Source: CAVUDO01 sp963740255
GTDB lineage: Bacteria > Actinomycetota > Actinomycetes > Mycobacteriales > Cryptosporangiaceae
NCBI GenBank assembly: GCA_963740255.1
Contig: CAVUDO010000006.1
Location: 868,001 to 932,000 of the forward strand
Length of the DNA stretch: 64,000 nucleotides
Reading direction: 5' to 3'
Part shown: positions 32,713 to 42,817 of the stretch, piece after piece
Layout of the letters: every line of letters starts with the position of its first letter
How positions within the stretch are numbered: position 1 is the first letter of the stretch
The notes under the pieces: model-generated
What the model was told of the DNA's origin: nothing
Database searches by the model: none
The model's input: only the letters and a program-made list of their open reading frames with translations
Translations under genes and position numbers: made by a program

Positions 32713-33708
32713 ATGGATCTCGACGCCTACGTGGCCGAGCACGCGCACGAGTGGAAGCGGCTGGAGGAACTCGTCGGCCGGCGGCGGGTCTCCGGCGAGG
32801 AGGCCGACGAGCTGATCGCGCTCTACCAGCGCACGGCCACCCACCTCTCGGCCGTGCAGAGCCGCTCGCCCGATCCCGCGCTGGTTGCCCGGCTGTCGCG
32901 GCTGGTCTCGCGGGCCCGGGCGTCGGTGGCCGGCGGGAGCGCGCCGTCGTGGGCCGGCGTCGGCCGGTTCGTGACGGTGACCTTCCCGGTGTCGGTGTAC
33001 CGGGCGTGGCCGTGGTGGAGTGGGGTGGCCACGGGGTTCTCCTTGGTGGCGTTCTCGCTGATCGCGTTCATCGGCTCGGACCGGCAGCTGGCCCGCAAGC
33101 TGGCGCCGGACTCGGTGATCCAGGAACTGGTCGAGAAGGACTTCGCGAACTACTACTCGGAGAACCCGGCCCAGAACTTCGCCGCGCAGGTGTGGCTCAA
33201 CAATGCGCTGCTCTCGGCGATGGTGCTGGTCGCCGGGGTGCTGATCGTCCCGGTGATCTACGTGCTGATCGAGAACGCGGTCGGCGTCGGCGTGATCGGC
33301 GGGATCATGGTGGCCTACGGCAAGGCCGACGTGTTCTTCGGGCTGATCACGCCGCACGGACTGCTCGAACTCACCTGCGTGTTCGTGGCCGCGGGGGTGG
33401 GCCTTCGGGTGGGCTGGTCGTGGGTCGCGCCGGGCCGGGGGCGCACCCGTCCGCAGGCGCTGGCCGAGACCACTCGCGAGGCGGTGCTGGTGGCGCTCGG
33501 GCTGGTGGTGGTGTTGGCGATCTCCGGGGTGATCGAGGCGTTCGTCACGCCGTCGTCGCTGCCCACCTGGGCCCGCATCGCGATCGGCGTGACCGCGTTC
33601 GGGGCCTTCCTGGGATACGTCCTCTACTTCGGCTACCGCGCGGCGCGGGCGGGCGCCACGGGCGACCTGGCGGTCGGCGAGCGCGAGGACCTGGCGCCCT
33701 CGGTGTGA
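32713..33708 (+). CDS. SpoIIM-like (DUF95) membrane protein
   Basis: The 331-residue protein has a soluble helical N-terminus of about 90 residues (DLDAYVAEHAHEWKRLEELV) and then five or more membrane helices. Diagnostic features are AQVWLNNALLSAMVLVAGVL, the TPHGLLELTCVF motif and SGVIEAFVTPSSLP with the conserved Glu. It belongs to the stage II sporulation protein M family, which in non-sporulating actinobacteria usually works with RDD, DUF58 and MoxR proteins. Such a MoxR/DUF58 cluster occurs at 39-44 kb but not directly adjacent. Confidence 0.9.
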   Translation: MDLDAYVAEHAHEWKRLEELVGRRRVSGEEADELIALYQRTATHLSAVQSRSPDPALVARLSRLVSRARASVAGGSAPSWAGVGRFVTVTFPVSVYRAWPWWSGVATGFSLVAFSLIAFIGSDRQLARKLAPDSVIQELVEKDFANYYSENPAQNFAAQVWLNNALLSAMVLVAGVLIVPVIYVLIENAVGVGVIGGIMVAYGKADVFFGLITPHGLLELTCVFVAAGVGLRVGWSWVAPGRGRTRPQALAETTREAVLVALGLVVVLAISGVIEAFVTPSSLPTWARIAIGVTAFGAFLGYVLYFGYRAARAGATGDLAVGEREDLAPSV

Positions 33709-33755
33709 CGGCGTTGGCAATTGCCCCCGTGGCCGGCGCCCGCGGGAGGCCGCGG

Positions 33756-34211
33756 TCAGGTGCCGTCGACGACGCGGCGGTTCCCGAGCGGTTCGGTGAG
33801 CGCGACGCGCACCGACTTCTGGATGCCGATGTCGATACAGACCTGCTCCGCGGCCTTCGGGTCGCTGCCCTCGTGCAGGGCGATCCGGACGGCGTCGGGC
33901 CGGTAGGTCACCGTCACGTGGTCGAGCACGTTGCACGGCTCGACGCCGCTCCAGTAGGTGACCACGACGGCCCGGGTGCCGTCGGGCTCGGCGCTCTCCC
34001 ACTTGACCGCGCGCACCTGCGCCATGCCGGGACGTGGCGCGACCAGCCGGGGCCGGCCGTTCGGTGCGGGGTCTGCGGCCCCCGGCGGCTGGATCGGCGT
34101 GGAGACGACCGGCGGCGTGACCGGCGTGTCCGGCCCGACCGTGGCCGCCACCGCGATGCCCGCGAACAGCACCGCCGCGACGGTGGCTCCGACGATCACA
34201 GGCGTCCTCAT
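33756..34211 (-). CDS. secreted or membrane-anchored hypothetical protein
   Basis: ATG 34211 follows GGAGGTACCC and gives 151 residues. A membrane or signal segment at about 5-22 (VIVGATVAAVLFAGIAVAAT) precedes a Pro-rich linker (DTPVTPPVVSTPIQPPG). The small C-terminal domain reads VKWESAEPDGTRAVVVTYWS, GVEPCNVLDHVTV and AAEQVCIDIGIQKSVRVAL. The two cysteines could form a disulfide outside the cell. A similar short beta-rich domain is common in actinobacterial secreted proteins. No specific function is recognised. It lies alone between SpoIIM and adenosine deaminase. Confidence 0.75.
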   Translation of the reverse strand: MRTPVIVGATVAAVLFAGIAVAATVGPDTPVTPPVVSTPIQPPGAADPAPNGRPRLVAPRPGMAQVRAVKWESAEPDGTRAVVVTYWSGVEPCNVLDHVTVTYRPDAVRIALHEGSDPKAAEQVCIDIGIQKSVRVALTEPLGNRRVVDGT

Positions 34212-34283
34212 GGGTACCTCCGTTGGGCTGTCACCTCGGTGGGACGCATCCACCCGGGCACACGGTTCCGTCCTCCCCGCACG

Positions 34284-34345
34284 GTAGGCGTCCCGACGCC
34301 TACCTTGCTGCCCCGGTCGGCGTCCCGACGGCTACCTTGCTGCCC
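34284..34345. repeat. direct repeat pair with internal palindrome
   Basis: GGCGTCCCGAC followed by a near-identical CCTACCTTGCTGCCC occurs at 34287-34313 and 34319-34345, with a 32-bp period and one main difference. The first copy is part of a perfect palindrome, GTAGGCGTC-CC-GACGCCTAC, at 34284-34303. It lies in the 280-nt gap between a minus-strand gene and adenosine deaminase. Confidence 0.65.
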
Positions 34346-34491
34346 AAGGTCGTTCCGGCGATTCGGCGACAAGGCCGGGCTCGCGGTGGTGGCGTTGCTC
34401 GACGACCGGGAGCGGGAACTCCAGCGCGCCGTCCTCTCCGGCCCCCCGCCGCTCGCCCCGATCGGTCCCGCGGGCTCGCTAGGGTCGGCCA

Positions 34492-35562
34492 ATGATCGAC
34501 CTTGCCGCGTTCGTCGCGGGCCTGCCCAAAGCCGAGCTGCACGTGCACCACGTCGGGTCGGCCTCGCCGCGGATCGTCTCCGAACTCGCCGCCCGGCACG
34601 CCGGCACGACGCCCGTGCCGGCCGATCCCGAGGCGCTGGCCGACTACTTCGCCTTCCGCGACTTCGCCCATTTCGTCGAGGTGTACCTCTCGGTGGCGGA
34701 CCTGATCCGGGACCCGGCCGACGTCCGGGTCCTCACCTTCGAGGCGGCCCGCGAGCTGGCCCGCCAGCAGGTCCGGTACGCCGAGCTGACGGTCACCCCG
34801 TTCTCGCACGTCAGCCGGGGAATGCCAGCCGAGGCGTTCTGCGAGGCGATCGAGGACGCGCGGGTGCACGCCGAGCGTGACCTGGGCATCGTGCTGCGGT
34901 GGTGCTTCGACATCCCGGGCGAGGCCGGCCTGCCGGCGGCCGAGCAGACCCTGCGGATCGCGCTGGACCAGCGGCCGGACGGGCTGGTCTCGTTCGGGCT
35001 GGGCGGCCCGGAGATCGGCGTGCCCCGCCCGCAGTTCGCGCCGTACTTCGACCAGGCCCGGGCGGCGGGGCTGCACTCGGTGCCGCACGCCGGCGAGACC
35101 ACCGGGCCCGGGACGATCTGGGACGCCCTGCGCCTGCTCGGTGCCGAACGGATCGGTCACGGGACGAGCTGCCTGGCCGACGAGGCGCTGGTCGCCCACC
35201 TGGCCGAGCACCAGGTCCCGCTGGAGGTGTGTCCCACCTCCAACGTGCGCACCCGGGCGGTCCGGTCGCTGGCCGAGCACCCGCTGCCGGCGATGGTGGC
35301 CGCCGGGCTGTTCGTCACGGTCAACTCCGACGACCCGCCGATGTTCGGCACCACCCTGGACGGCGAGTACGTCATCGCGGCCGAGCTCCTCGCTCTCGAC
35401 GCCGCCGGCCTCGCCGCGCTCGCCGCCAACGCGGTGACCGCCTCGTTCCTCGACCCGGCCGGCAAGAAGCGGATCGCCGCCGAGATCGACACCTACGCCG
35501 CGCAGTGGACCGCTCCGACGGACGGGGACCTGCGGGACACACCGGCCGGCCCGACCTCGTAG
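34492..35562 (+). CDS. adenosine deaminase family protein
   Basis: The 356-residue amidohydrolase has all metal and catalytic positions. His-x-His in ELHVHHVGS (about residues 16-18), PHAGETTGPG with His and catalytic Glu, RIGHGTSCL with His, and VTVNSDDPPMF with the Asp pair. It deaminates adenosine or a related nucleoside. The His-x-His is followed by His-Val-Gly rather than Leu-Glu-Gly as in well-studied enzymes, so substrate preference may differ. ATG 34492 has no ribosome binding site but a TAGGGT box at 34481-34486, suggesting a leaderless mRNA. Confidence 0.9.
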   Translation: MIDLAAFVAGLPKAELHVHHVGSASPRIVSELAARHAGTTPVPADPEALADYFAFRDFAHFVEVYLSVADLIRDPADVRVLTFEAARELARQQVRYAELTVTPFSHVSRGMPAEAFCEAIEDARVHAERDLGIVLRWCFDIPGEAGLPAAEQTLRIALDQRPDGLVSFGLGGPEIGVPRPQFAPYFDQARAAGLHSVPHAGETTGPGTIWDALRLLGAERIGHGTSCLADEALVAHLAEHQVPLEVCPTSNVRTRAVRSLAEHPLPAMVAAGLFVTVNSDDPPMFGTTLDGEYVIAAELLALDAAGLAALAANAVTASFLDPAGKKRIAAEIDTYAAQWTAPTDGDLRDTPAGPTS

Positions 35563-35618
35563 CGCTGCCTCCACCGCGGATAGTCGAACCAGGGCGCGGG
35601 GGAGCCGCTGGCCGAGCT

Positions 35619-35648
35619 AAGTACGTAAGTACGTAGTTACGGTATACT
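35619..35648 (+). promoter_or_regulatory. promoter/operator of the ArsR-like gene
   Basis: AAGTACGT is repeated in tandem at 35619-35626 and 35627-35634, and a consensus-like -10 box TATACT follows at 35643-35648, only 6 nt before ATG 35655. The repeats overlap the -35 position, which suggests autorepression by the HTH protein. The mRNA is probably leaderless or nearly so. Confidence 0.5.
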
Positions 35649-35654
35649 GAGGGA

Positions 35655-36353
35655 ATGACCGCGGACGACATCGCGGCCCGGTTGGACGAGTTGGCCGAAC
35701 GCGTGGCCGACCTGGAGCGCCGGGTGGCCGGCGGCGCCGACAAGGCGTCCGCCGCGTCCGCCGCGTCCGCCGCGTCCGCCGCGTCCGCCGCGTCCGCCGC
35801 GTCCGCCGCGTCCGCCGCGTCCGCCGCGTCCGCCGCGTCCGCCGCGTCCGCCGCGTCCGCCGCGTCCGCCGCGTCCGCCGCGTCCGCCGCGTCCGCCGCG
35901 TCCGCCGCGTCCGCCGCGTCCGCCGATCCCACGGTGCCGGCATCCGGGGACCGACCGTTCTGGGCACTGGAGGGGCTCCAGGAGCGGGCTCCCGAAGGCG
36001 GAGCTGTGCTGTTCACAGGTGCGGTGACCCTGCCGACGGGAGAGGAGTACGGGTGGCAGGAGACCTACGCCGCGGCCGAACTCCTCGACCGTGACTGGGA
36101 CGGCGCCGCGGCCTCGCTCTCGGCACTGGCCCACCCTGTGCGGCTCCGCCTGCTGCGGCATGTGCTGCGCGGAGGGTGTACCGCCGCCGAACTCCAGGCG
36201 GCAGAGGGCCTGGGCACGAGCGGCCAGTTCTACCACCACGTCCGCCAGCTGATTGCCGCCGGCTGGCTGCGCGCCGCCGGTCGTGGGCGGTACAGCGTTC
36301 CGTCCGAACGCGTGGTGATCGTCCTCACCCTCATCGCGGAGGTAGATCGATGA
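35655..36353 (+). CDS. ArsR-like winged-helix regulator with long Ala-Ser-Ala linker
   Basis: The 232-residue protein starts with a coiled-coil-like segment (IAARLDELAERVADLERRVA). A run of 20 exact Ala-Ser-Ala triplets follows (residues 31-90). The C-terminal domain from about residue 140 contains an ArsR-type winged helix, SLSALAHPVRLRLLRHVL, CTAAELQAAEGLGTSGQFYH and HVRQLIAAGWLRAAGRGRYS. The linker is encoded by a perfect 9-bp minisatellite and should vary in length between strains while keeping frame. Its stop overlaps the next gene (ATGA), so it likely regulates that serine-hydrolase-like membrane protein and itself. Confidence 0.88.
   Translation: MTADDIAARLDELAERVADLERRVAGGADKASAASAASAASAASAASAASAASAASAASAASAASAASAASAASAASAASAASAASAASADPTVPASGDRPFWALEGLQERAPEGGAVLFTGAVTLPTGEEYGWQETYAAAELLDRDWDGAAASLSALAHPVRLRLLRHVLRGGCTAAELQAAEGLGTSGQFYHHVRQLIAAGWLRAAGRGRYSVPSERVVIVLTLIAEVDR
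35745..35924 (+). repeat. in-frame minisatellite, 20 perfect copies of 9 bp
   Basis: The unit GCGTCCGCC is repeated 20 times without a single mismatch over 180 bp. It encodes Ala-Ser-Ala triplets inside the ArsR-like regulator. Perfect identity shows recent expansion by slippage or conversion. Confidence 0.95.
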
Positions 36354-37849
36354 CAACGACCCGATTCCGAACGCTGGCCCTGGTCGGCCTGGTGGCACTG
36401 CTCGGCGGCGCCGTGGGCGCCCTGGTCGGTCCCGAGCCGGCCCGCCTCGGCGGCCCGGGAACCGGCGACGCCGCACTGGCAGCCGACGTCCGGGTCGCGG
36501 TATCAGATGCCGACGGCTACCGGGGCCTCGCAGTCGCCAAGGTCGAGGCCGGCGGCGCCGTGCGGTTCGCCGGACTCGGCGAGACGGCGGCGGGCACCAC
36601 GGTGGACCGGGACACGACATTCGAGATCGGCTCGGTCACCAAGACGTTCACCGGAGCTCTCCTGGCCGACGCCGTCAAGCGAGGCGAGGTCACGCCGGAG
36701 ACCACGCTGGCCGAGGCGATACCCGACATCCGCTTCACCGATCCGTCGCTGGCCGCCACCCCCCTCGCCGAGCTCGCGAGCCACCGGGCCGGCCTCCCGA
36801 GGCTCACTGGCGGACTGCGTCCCGCGCTGGACGGGTTGGCGTTCCAGTTCGGCGGCGAGAACCCGTATGCCCGTTACGATGCGCCGACCCTCGTCGCCGC
36901 CGCGGCCTCCACGCGGCCCGGGAAGCGTGGCGCCGACGTCTACTACTCCAACCTGGGCGTCGCGTTGCTCGGCCACGCGCTCGCCGACCGCGCCGGCATG
37001 GCCTATCCCGACCTGGTCCGCACCCGGTTGCTGGAGCCGTTGGGCATGGATGCCACCGTGATCGCGCCGGCGGGTCAGCCGAGAGATCCGGCCGGCGGCC
37101 AGCGCGCCAACGGAGCGCCGGTGGAGCCGTGGACCGGACTCGGGTATGCACCCGCGGGTGTCGGACCGTGGTCGACCGCGCCGGACATGGCCGCGCTGCT
37201 CCGGGGCACCGCGGCCGGCACCGCCCCGGGAGCCGCCGCGACCACCCCCCGCTGGGACGTGGAGGAGGACCGGCGGGTCGGCTACGCCTGGTTCACCGAC
37301 CGCCACGGTCAGCGGGAGATCGCCTGGCACAACGGGGCCACCGGCGGCTTCCGCTCCTGGGTCGGGTTCGACCGGGCCACCGGGGAGGGCGTGGTCGTGC
37401 TGGGCAACACCGACAAGGATGTGGACGAGATCGGCCTGCGCCTGCTCGGCGTGCGCACTGCCGAGCCGGCCGGTTCGGCCCCGCCGTGGGAGGCGATCGT
37501 GGTGCTCGCCGCGCTGTTCGCCGCAGTCGGCGGCCTGCTCTACGCGGCCTGGCGGGCGCTGCCCGGTCGGGACACCGGGCCGGACCGGCTCTCCCTGGTC
37601 GCCGGGCTGTTCTCGGCGGTCGCGCTGCTGGTGGTCACGACCCGGCTCGGGCCGTGGGACCAGCTCACGGCGTGGCCCTGGATCGTCGCGGCAGCTGTGA
37701 CGGCGGTGGGAGTGGCACTCGCCGTCCGCGCCTGGCCGTCCATCCCGACGATCGGTACGCGCCGTCCGCGTCTGCGACGCTTCACCGGACCGTTGAGCGT
37801 CACCACCGCCGTCGGGCTCCTCGCCGCGACCCTTATCATCGCCCTCTGA
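36350..37849 (+). CDS. serine beta-lactamase-like hydrolase with membrane C-terminus
   Basis: ATG 36350 overlaps the regulator's stop. The 499-residue protein has a signal-anchor (TLALVGLVALLGGAVGALVG) and a class C beta-lactamase/DD-peptidase domain. It has Ser-x-x-Lys in EIGSVTKTFTGAL, Tyr-x-Asn in YYSNLGVALLG and HNGATGGFRSW as the third motif. About 125 residues at the C-terminus add three or four membrane helices. The hydrolase should face outward and cut an ester, amide or peptide. Pairing with a small ArsR-like regulator suggests inducible expression. Substrate unknown; antibiotic hydrolysis is not implied. Confidence 0.9.
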   Translation: MTTTRFRTLALVGLVALLGGAVGALVGPEPARLGGPGTGDAALAADVRVAVSDADGYRGLAVAKVEAGGAVRFAGLGETAAGTTVDRDTTFEIGSVTKTFTGALLADAVKRGEVTPETTLAEAIPDIRFTDPSLAATPLAELASHRAGLPRLTGGLRPALDGLAFQFGGENPYARYDAPTLVAAAASTRPGKRGADVYYSNLGVALLGHALADRAGMAYPDLVRTRLLEPLGMDATVIAPAGQPRDPAGGQRANGAPVEPWTGLGYAPAGVGPWSTAPDMAALLRGTAAGTAPGAAATTPRWDVEEDRRVGYAWFTDRHGQREIAWHNGATGGFRSWVGFDRATGEGVVVLGNTDKDVDEIGLRLLGVRTAEPAGSAPPWEAIVVLAALFAAVGGLLYAAWRALPGRDTGPDRLSLVAGLFSAVALLVVTTRLGPWDQLTAWPWIVAAAVTAVGVALAVRAWPSIPTIGTRRPRLRRFTGPLSVTTAVGLLAATLIIAL

Positions 37850-37906
37850 CCCGTCGCTCGGTCTCTCACTGACTGTCCTGACGGGCTGCCCTGGGAGGGA
37901 CAGGCG

Positions 37907-38938
37907 ATGGCCGAGGTGTTCGTCACCGGCGGATCCGGGTTCATCGGGCGTGCGCTGATCCGTCGGCTGGCGGCGGACGGCCACACGGTGCGAGCCCTGG
38001 TCCGCAGTCCGGCGGCGTTCGAGCAGGTGGCCAACGCCGGGGCCTTCCCGGTGCACGGCGACCTGCTCGATGCCAACTCCGTCCGGGCCGCCGTGCAGGG
38101 CTGTGAGCTGGTCTTCCATCTGGCGGCGCAGACAGACCCGGCCGCGGGCTGGGCGGCGCACCGCCGGGTCACGGTGGACGGCACGCGCTCGGTGCTGCGG
38201 GCCTGCAAGGAGGCCGGGGTGCCGCGGCTGGTGCACGCGAGCACCGAGGCGGTGCTGATGACCGGCCAGCGGCTGGTCGACGTGGATGAGACCGCACCGC
38301 TGCGTCCGGACTCGAAGGCCGCCTACCCGGCGACGAAGGCGGCGGCCGAACAGATGGTCCGGGACGCCAACGGTGCGGCGCTGGAGACCGTGGTGGTGCG
38401 GCCCCGGTTCGTCTGGGGCGCCGGCGACACCTCGCTGTTGCCGGTGCTGGTCGAGGCGGCCCGGTCCGGGCGGCTCCGGTGGATCTCCGGCGGCCGGCAC
38501 CTGACCGACGTCACCCACGTCGACAACGCCGTGGAAGGCCTGGTGCTGGCGGCGTTGCGCGGTGCGTCCGGTGGGGTGTACTTCGTCACCGACGACCACC
38601 TGGTCACGTTCCGCTCGTTCGTCAGCGAACTGCTCCGGACGCAGGGCGTCGAGCCGCCCACCCGCTCGATTCCGGGCTGGCTGGCGAGGGCCGGCACGGC
38701 CACCGGCGAGGCGACCTGGCGGTGGCTCCGGCTGTCCGGCCGGCCGCCGCTGGACCGGATGGCACTGTGGCTGATGTCGCTGGACTGCACCCTGGACATC
38801 ACCCGGGCCCGCACCGACCTCGGCTACCGCCCTGTCCGCACCCACGAGTCCGGTCTCGCCGACATGCGCACCGCGACGGCCCTCACCCCGGAGCCGACCC
38901 CGGCGCACCCCCTCCCAGGCAGCGCAGACGCGACCTAA
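37907..38938 (+). CDS. NAD-dependent epimerase/dehydratase (extended SDR)
   Basis: The 343-residue protein begins VFVTGGSGFIGRALIRRLAA, the Rossmann Gly-x-x-Gly-x-x-Gly of extended short-chain dehydrogenases. The catalytic Tyr-x-x-x-Lys is YPATKAAAEQMV, with Ser in HASTEAVLM upstream. DVTHVDNAVEGLVLA is typical of the 3-beta-HSD/dihydroflavonol reductase branch. It should reduce or epimerise a carbonyl or sugar-nucleotide substrate. ATG 37907 follows GGGAGGGAC. It converges on the DUF58 operon 10 nt downstream, so the two transcripts meet head-on. Confidence 0.9.
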   Translation: MAEVFVTGGSGFIGRALIRRLAADGHTVRALVRSPAAFEQVANAGAFPVHGDLLDANSVRAAVQGCELVFHLAAQTDPAAGWAAHRRVTVDGTRSVLRACKEAGVPRLVHASTEAVLMTGQRLVDVDETAPLRPDSKAAYPATKAAAEQMVRDANGAALETVVVRPRFVWGAGDTSLLPVLVEAARSGRLRWISGGRHLTDVTHVDNAVEGLVLAALRGASGGVYFVTDDHLVTFRSFVSELLRTQGVEPPTRSIPGWLARAGTATGEATWRWLRLSGRPPLDRMALWLMSLDCTLDITRARTDLGYRPVRTHESGLADMRTATALTPEPTPAHPLPGSADAT

Positions 38939-38948
38939 CCCGGCGCCG

Positions 38949-40259
38949 TCAAAGAAGGCCGGCGGCCTTGAGGTTGAGGTAGGCGTCGGCCACCTTCGAG
39001 GGGAAGATGTCGGCGGGTTCGTCCACCACCTCGACGCCTCGGTGGCGCAGCGCGGCGATGATCCGGCGACGCTCGCCCATGGCCCGTTCGGCGGCGGCGG
39101 CGTCGTAGACGGCCTGGGTGTCGCCCCGGCGGGTGGCCATCTCGGCGACGGTCGGATCGGCCACCGACGCGAGCACGACCGTGTGCTTCGCGGTGAGCTG
39201 GCCGAGCACCGGCAGCAGGCCCTCGGCCAGCGCGGCGGGCTCCATCGCGGTGAACAGCACCACCAGGCACCGCTTGCGCTCCCGCCGCACCACCTCCGAC
39301 ACCATCAGCCCGAAGTCCGACTCGACAAGTTCGGCCTCGATCGGCGCCAGCGCCTGGACGATCTCGGGCAGCACGCTGCCCCGGGTCGCGCTGGACACCG
39401 ACGCGCGCAGCCGCATGTCGGCGGCGATCATGTCCACCCGGTCGCCGGCCTTGGCGGCCACCGCGGCGAGCAGCAGGGAGGCGTCCATCGCGGCGTCCAG
39501 GCGGGGGATGTCGCCCACCCGGGCCGCGGCCGTGCGGCCGGTGTCGAGCACCATCACGATGCGCCGGTCGCGTTCCGGGCGCCAGGTGCGCACCACCACG
39601 TCGCCCCGGCGTGCGGTGGCCCGCCAGTCGATCGAGCGGACGTCGTCGCCGTCCACGTACTCGCGGAGCGAGTCGAACTCCGACCCCTGGCCGCGGGCCC
39701 GGATCGCCACCGAGCCGTCCAGCTGGCGCAGCCGGGAGAGCTTCTCGGGCAGGAACCGCCGGGAGGTGAACGGCGGCAGCACCCGTACGGCCCACGCCGG
39801 GGTGAGCTTGCGCGACCTCCGTCGCCAGGTCTGCCGGAACGCCAGGCCCAGCGGCCCGTAGGAGCGGATCGTCACCCGCACGGCCGTGCGGTCGCCCCGG
39901 CGGCTCGGGACGAGCGTGGTGGCCAGCGTGCGGCCGTCCCCGGGCCCGAGCCGGAGCCGGTGCTCGTACGGGCTGGCGCCGGCCGAGGGCACCCAGGCGT
40001 CCCGGACCCGGGCCCGCAGCGTCCGCCGGCCCTGGTTGGTCACCTGCAGCGCCACCAGCGCGGGCTCGCCGAGCCGGGTCTGGGTGTCGCCGCGCCGGGC
40101 CAGCCGGACCGCGCCGACGGCGCCGGCCAGCACCCAGTCCACGATGCACACCACCAGCAGCACGCCCAGCCAGGCCCAGGCCGCCAGACCGGGCCACGGC
40201 GTCAGCGGAAGCAGCACCGCGCCGAGTACGCAGGCGAGAACGGCCCGTCCGGTGACCAT
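38949..40259 (-). CDS. DUF58 domain protein
   Basis: ATG 40259 gives 436 residues. Two membrane helices occupy about residues 5-45 (VLACVLGAVLLPLTPW, WLGVLLVVCIVDWVLA). The conserved DUF58 block lies in the second half: EFDSLREYVDGDDVRSIDWR, ATARRGDVVVRTWRPERDRR and VMVLDTGR, a von Willebrand-A-like fold. These proteins are partners of MoxR ATPases in cell-envelope or stress-related complexes. It is the last gene of the operon, 2 nt after the MoxR gene. Confidence 0.92.
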   Translation of the reverse strand: MVTGRAVLACVLGAVLLPLTPWPGLAAWAWLGVLLVVCIVDWVLAGAVGAVRLARRGDTQTRLGEPALVALQVTNQGRRTLRARVRDAWVPSAGASPYEHRLRLGPGDGRTLATTLVPSRRGDRTAVRVTIRSYGPLGLAFRQTWRRRSRKLTPAWAVRVLPPFTSRRFLPEKLSRLRQLDGSVAIRARGQGSEFDSLREYVDGDDVRSIDWRATARRGDVVVRTWRPERDRRIVMVLDTGRTAAARVGDIPRLDAAMDASLLLAAVAAKAGDRVDMIAADMRLRASVSSATRGSVLPEIVQALAPIEAELVESDFGLMVSEVVRRERKRCLVVLFTAMEPAALAEGLLPVLGQLTAKHTVVLASVADPTVAEMATRRGDTQAVYDAAAAERAMGERRRIIAALRHRGVEVVDEPADIFPSKVADAYLNLKAAGLL

Positions 40260-40261
40260 GC

Positions 40262-41499
<1,238 letters not shown>

Positions 41500-41503
<4 letters not shown>

Positions 41504-42801
41504 CGGTGTCCTTCTCCGTCGTTCGGTGCGGCGGCGTCCCCGGTCGGTCCGGACGGGGCCGGGGCCGGCGGGAGGGGCAGGTGAGCCGCGGGCGGCAGGC
41601 CGGGCGGGGGGTCGGGGTCGGGCGGGAGGACCGCGTTGCGGGTGGGGTCGACCGTGTCGGCGACCAGGGCGTCCAGGTCGTCGGCCGCCGCCACCAGCCC
41701 GGCGTCGTGCTGCGCGGGAGCGCCGTAGAAAAAGGTGTACACCTCGGCGGGATGACGCCTGGAACGTTCGGCCACGGCCTCCACCAGCACTCGCCGCTCC
41801 GGCGTGGGCCCGAGCCCGAGCAGCGGCAGGACCCGGGCCAGCGCCGCCGCCCGCAACGCCTGGTGCGCCTCGCCCCTGGCCCTGGCCCGGCGGTAGAGCC
41901 GGGACCGGCCCTCGACCGTCTCCGCCGACCGGACGATCACCGGCAGGCGCTCGGCGATCGGAGGGCCCAGCCGGCGGCCCGACCAGAACGCGGCCAGCAC
42001 GCCGGCGGCGACCAGCATCCACGTCACGGGGCCCACCCAGCCCGGCAGGATGGCGCCGAGCCCGGCCCGTTCGGCGTCCGCGGCGGGCTCGGGACCGGCC
42101 AGGTCGAGCCAGAGCACCCGGTCGTGGGCGGTGAGCAGTCCCAGCGACAGCGCGGCGTTGCCGGCGTCGTCCAGCCGGTCGTTGGTCAGCGGGTCACGGG
42201 ACCCGAGCAGTACGGTCTCGGCGGCGCCCGCCCGGTCGAGCACGACCAGGCCGCGGTCGTAGCAGGTGGTCGCGGACGCCGTCACGTCGAACCGGTACAG
42301 CGCGACCTCGGCTTCGCCGGCGGAGACCGCCTCGGGCAGGTTGCAGTCCGGGTCGGCCAGGTCCGTCAGGCCGCTGCTGATGCGGGCCCGCAGCCGGGTG
42401 TCGATCTCGTCGAGGGTGTACTGGTCGGGTTCGACGTGGACCACCCGGACCGACCGCGGGAGGGCGCTCAACGCCCGCACGGTGGCGGGGGAGAGATCGT
42501 AGGGAAACGGCACCAGCACGGTCACGTTCCCGGCCCGGGCCGTCTCCAGGGCCTCGGCGGACGAGGAGACCTTCTCCACCGCGACGTTCCGGTGGCCGAG
42601 CAGCACGGCCAGCGCCCGGGACCCCTCCGGCGTGGGGGAGTCCGGGTCGAGCGGCCCCGTCTCGGTGCGGGTCTGGAACGAGGCGAACAGGACGAGGCTG
42701 GCCACCACCATCAGCGCCAGCCCCGCCAGCGCGCCCACCTGGACCAGCCGTCGACCGGCACCGACCGGGCGGGCCGCAGCGGTGTCGACCGCCGCCGTCA
42801 T
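41500..42801 (-). CDS. DUF4350 membrane protein
   Basis: ATG 42801 gives 433 residues. A membrane helix near residue 22-42 (VGALAGLALMVVASLVLFAS) precedes an extracellular region of about 200 residues (SPTPEGSRALAVLLGHRNV, VTVLVPFPYDLSPATVRAL), the DUF4350 domain. A second helix (VTWMLVAAGVLAAFWSGRR) follows, then a cytosolic part with RSRLYRRARARGEAHQALRA. DUF4350 is regularly encoded between DUF4129 and MoxR genes in actinobacteria. It lies 16 nt after the DUF4129 gene. Role unknown; an envelope complex with MoxR and DUF58 is the usual guess. Confidence 0.9.
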
Positions 42802-42817
42802 CGGGCCTCCCGCACGG

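Noticed and set aside
31323..32714. Long minus-strand open frame opposite cystathionine beta-synthase
   Set aside because: Composition is His/Val/Arg-rich as expected for the shadow of a GC-rich gene; no domain is recognisable. Many other long antisense frames in the window were discarded for the same reason.
34319..34345. GACGGCTACCTTG resembles the complement of the 16S rRNA 3' end
   Set aside because: Only about 12 bases match and the flanks differ; no rRNA gene is present.
35745..35924. Repeat array as a possible CRISPR
   Set aside because: Units are contiguous 9-bp copies without spacers and lie in a coding frame. The 17-bp array at 50861 also has no spacers.
36350..37849. Antibiotic-resistance beta-lactamase
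   Set aside because: Motifs fit the wide serine beta-lactamase-like family with an added membrane domain; nothing points to a true resistance enzyme.
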